Assembly: GCA_017354515.1 (NCBI GenBank)
Contig: JAFMQT010000234.1
Span: forward strand, 1-7,188
Direction of reading: 5' to 3'
DNA: 7,188 nucleotides
From: Nocardia sp.
GTDB taxonomy: Bacteria; Actinomycetota; Actinomycetes; Mycobacteriales; Mycobacteriaceae
Shown here: positions 6,359 through 7,188 of the stretch, piece after piece
Numbering within the stretch: position 1 is the first letter of the stretch
Layout of the letters: every line of letters begins with the position of its first letter
Made by a program: the position numbers and the translations under genes
The notes under the pieces: generated by a model
The model's input: the letters and a program-made list of their open reading frames with translations, nothing else
Databases searched by the model: none
What the model was told of the DNA's origin: nothing

Positions 6359-6982
6359 GTGGAGATCGCCGGTCAGCCGGATAAGCAGCAGTGGCGGGCG
6401 CGGTTGCTGGCCGGGCGCGAACAACTGCCCGAGCGGGTGCGCGCGCAGGAGGCGCTCGCGCTCGCGGCATCGGTCGGCGCCGTGGTAGATACTGCTGTGC
6501 CGCTGGATGATTCGGCCCATCCCGACTCCGGCAGGCGGTGGGTCGGCGGGTATATCCCAACCGGCGGTGAACCCGGTTCGGTGGCGATGCTCGACGCGTT
6601 GCGCGCGGCCGGAGCCTCGGTTCTGGTCCCGGTGACCGGCCCACCGGGCCCGCTGGACTGGGTCGAGTACACCGGTGCCGACGCGCTGCGTCGCGCCCGC
6701 TTCGGCCTCCTCGAACCGGACGGCCCGCGACTGGGCCCCGCGGCGATCGGCTGGCCGCGGTCGATCCTGGTGCCCGCACTGGCCGTGGACCGGCGCGGGG
6801 TGCGATTGGGGCGGGGTGCGGGATATTACGACCGCAGCCTGCCAGCGGCCCGGCCGGACGCGAGGTTGGTCGCCGTCGTTCGCGATGAGGAGCTCGTCGA
6901 TCGGCTGCCCGAACAGCCGCACGACCGGCGAATGGGCTGGGCGCTGCTCCCGCATCGCGGACTGGTTCGTCTGCACGGATGA
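6359..6982 (+). CDS. 5-formyltetrahydrofolate cyclo-ligase family protein
   Basis: A 207-residue cytoplasmic enzyme of the 5-formyl-THF cyclo-ligase (MTHFS) family. It uses ATP to turn 5-formyltetrahydrofolate into 5,10-methenyltetrahydrofolate, returning stored folate to one-carbon metabolism. N-terminal KQQWRARLLAGREQL (residues 10-24) matches the family's ATP-binding helix. VGGYIPTGGEPG (62-73) carries the conserved Glu near the substrate site, and LVPALAVDRRGVRLGRGAGYYDRSL (137-161) is the family signature, with Asp158 the likely metal/ATP residue. GTG 6359 is chosen because TAGGGT stands 7 bases upstream and neither start has a clear ribosome site; GTG 6350 would add three residues and is the main alternative. 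The position matches M. tuberculosis Rv0992c, between galU and ruc. The ending MGWALLPHRGLVRLHG is complete. Family is confident; the exact start is not. Confidence 0.9.
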   Translation: MEIAGQPDKQQWRARLLAGREQLPERVRAQEALALAASVGAVVDTAVPLDDSAHPDSGRRWVGGYIPTGGEPGSVAMLDALRAAGASVLVPVTGPPGPLDWVEYTGADALRRARFGLLEPDGPRLGPAAIGWPRSILVPALAVDRRGVRLGRGAGYYDRSLPAARPDARLVAVVRDEELVDRLPEQPHDRRMGWALLPHRGLVRLHG

Positions 6983-6986
6983 CGCG

Positions 6987-7012
6987 GGAATCGGTGTCGG
7001 ATTACCACTGTT
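6987..7012 (+). promoter_or_regulatory. SigR/SigH-type stress promoter before ruc
   Basis: GGAAT (6987-6991) and GTT (7010-7012) are separated by exactly 18 bases. This is the pattern recognised by the redox and heat-stress ECF sigma factors SigR (Streptomyces) and SigH (mycobacteria). It starts 5 bases after the cyclo-ligase stop. Transcription would begin around 7020, inside the CIRCE element. It is predicted from sequence only. TAGAGT (7027-7032) is a possible second, housekeeping -10 box. Confidence 0.6.
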
Positions 7013-7037
7013 GGCACTGTCGGCGCTAGAGTGCTAA
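7011..7037 (+). promoter_or_regulatory. CIRCE operator (HrcA site)
   Basis: TTGGCACTG (7011-7019), a 9-base spacer (7020-7028) and GAGTGCTAA (7029-7037) match the consensus TTAGCACTC-N9-GAGTGCTAA. The right arm is perfect and the left arm agrees at 7 of 9. HrcA binds this element to repress chaperone genes until heat stress. It covers the predicted start site of the ruc promoter and ends 26 bases before the ruc start codon. Confidence 0.88.
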
Positions 7038-7063
7038 GAGACGGAAACCGTGGAGGTTCGCAG

Positions 7064-7188
7064 GTGCCTACTTACTCGTATCAGTGCACGCAGTGTGGTG
7101 ACAAATTCGATATCGTGCAGTCGTTCTCGGACGATGCCCTCACCACCTGCGAAAAGTGTGACGGCAAGCTGCGCAAGCTGTTCAACTC
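7064..7188 (+). CDS. ruc: FmdB-type zinc-ribbon chaperone Ruc, 5' part
   Basis: The first 41 residues of a protein cut off by the window edge, read from GTG 7064 with GGAGG (7052-7056) 7 bases upstream. MPTYSYQC is the typical opening of the FmdB/CxxC-CxxC regulatory-domain family, and Cys8, Cys11, Cys29 and Cys32 form the zinc ribbon. The position after the cyclo-ligase and the CIRCE site identify it as the orthologue of M. tuberculosis Rv0991c, named Ruc. That protein is a redox-regulated chaperone: oxidation of its zinc cysteines lets it bind unfolded proteins and work with the DnaK system. The disordered C-terminal part expected of Ruc lies outside the window and cannot be checked. It probably responds to both heat and oxidative stress, judging from the two sites upstream. 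Confidence 0.87.
   Translation, partial: MPTYSYQCTQCGDKFDIVQSFSDDALTTCEKCDGKLRKLFN

Noticed and set aside
1..7188. Mobile element, CRISPR array, tRNA or phage defence system
   Set aside because: No transposase, integrase, spaced identical repeats, tRNA-like fold or defence domain was seen. Most of the window is a conserved chromosomal block.

Overview
The window is high-GC actinobacterial chromosome. It uses GTG as well as ATG starts and carries several TANNNT-type -10 boxes. From 1923 to the right edge, the gene content and order match, in reverse orientation, what I recall of the Mycobacterium tuberculosis block Rv0991c-Rv0996: ruc, 5-formyl-THF cyclo-ligase, galU, moeA1, rimJ and a sepX/glpR-type membrane protein. 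Together with the presence of SepX/GlpR and Glp-type proteins, this points to Mycobacteriales. A Nocardia-like genus is my best guess, but the genus is inferred, not shown.

Layout. At the left, 1-238 is an upstream region with no convincing gene. It is followed by a plus-strand GT4-type glycosyltransferase (239-1549) whose N-terminus begins with a 24-nt tandem repeat. A perfect 11-bp hairpin (1581-1610) lies between this gene and the convergent minus-strand cluster. Read in its own direction, that cluster is galU (6162-5197), a MoeA/gephyrin-like protein (Glp type, 5116-3863), a RimJ-like N-acetyltransferase (3859-3203), a GlpR/SepX-type membrane protein (3017-1923) and a free-standing acyl carrier protein (1874-1614). 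At the right, transcribed away from galU, are a 5-formyltetrahydrofolate cyclo-ligase (6359-6982) and the 5' end of an FmdB-type zinc-ribbon gene, ruc (7064 onward, cut by the window edge).

How the genes may work together. In Corynebacterium, the gephyrin-like protein Glp and its membrane receptor GlpR are early divisome partners that bind FtsZ; the GlpR homologue in Streptomyces is SepX. Here both are on one strand, separated only by the acetyltransferase gene, downstream of the gene for UDP-glucose synthesis. The MoeA-like protein has lost several residues typical of active molybdopterin molybdenumtransferases, which fits a structural role. Why an acyl carrier protein ends the cluster is unknown.

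Control signals are clearest on the right. The ruc leader has a CIRCE operator (HrcA site) with an exact 9-nt spacer. Just upstream is a GGAAT-N18-GTT pair matching the SigR/SigH stress promoter pattern. Heat-shock repression and redox-stress activation thus appear stacked in the 81 bp before a gene whose M. tuberculosis orthologue is an oxidation-activated chaperone. galU and the cyclo-ligase both have TAGGGT 7-8 nt before their start codons, suggesting leaderless mRNAs, and between them lies a perfect 26-bp palindrome of unknown function.
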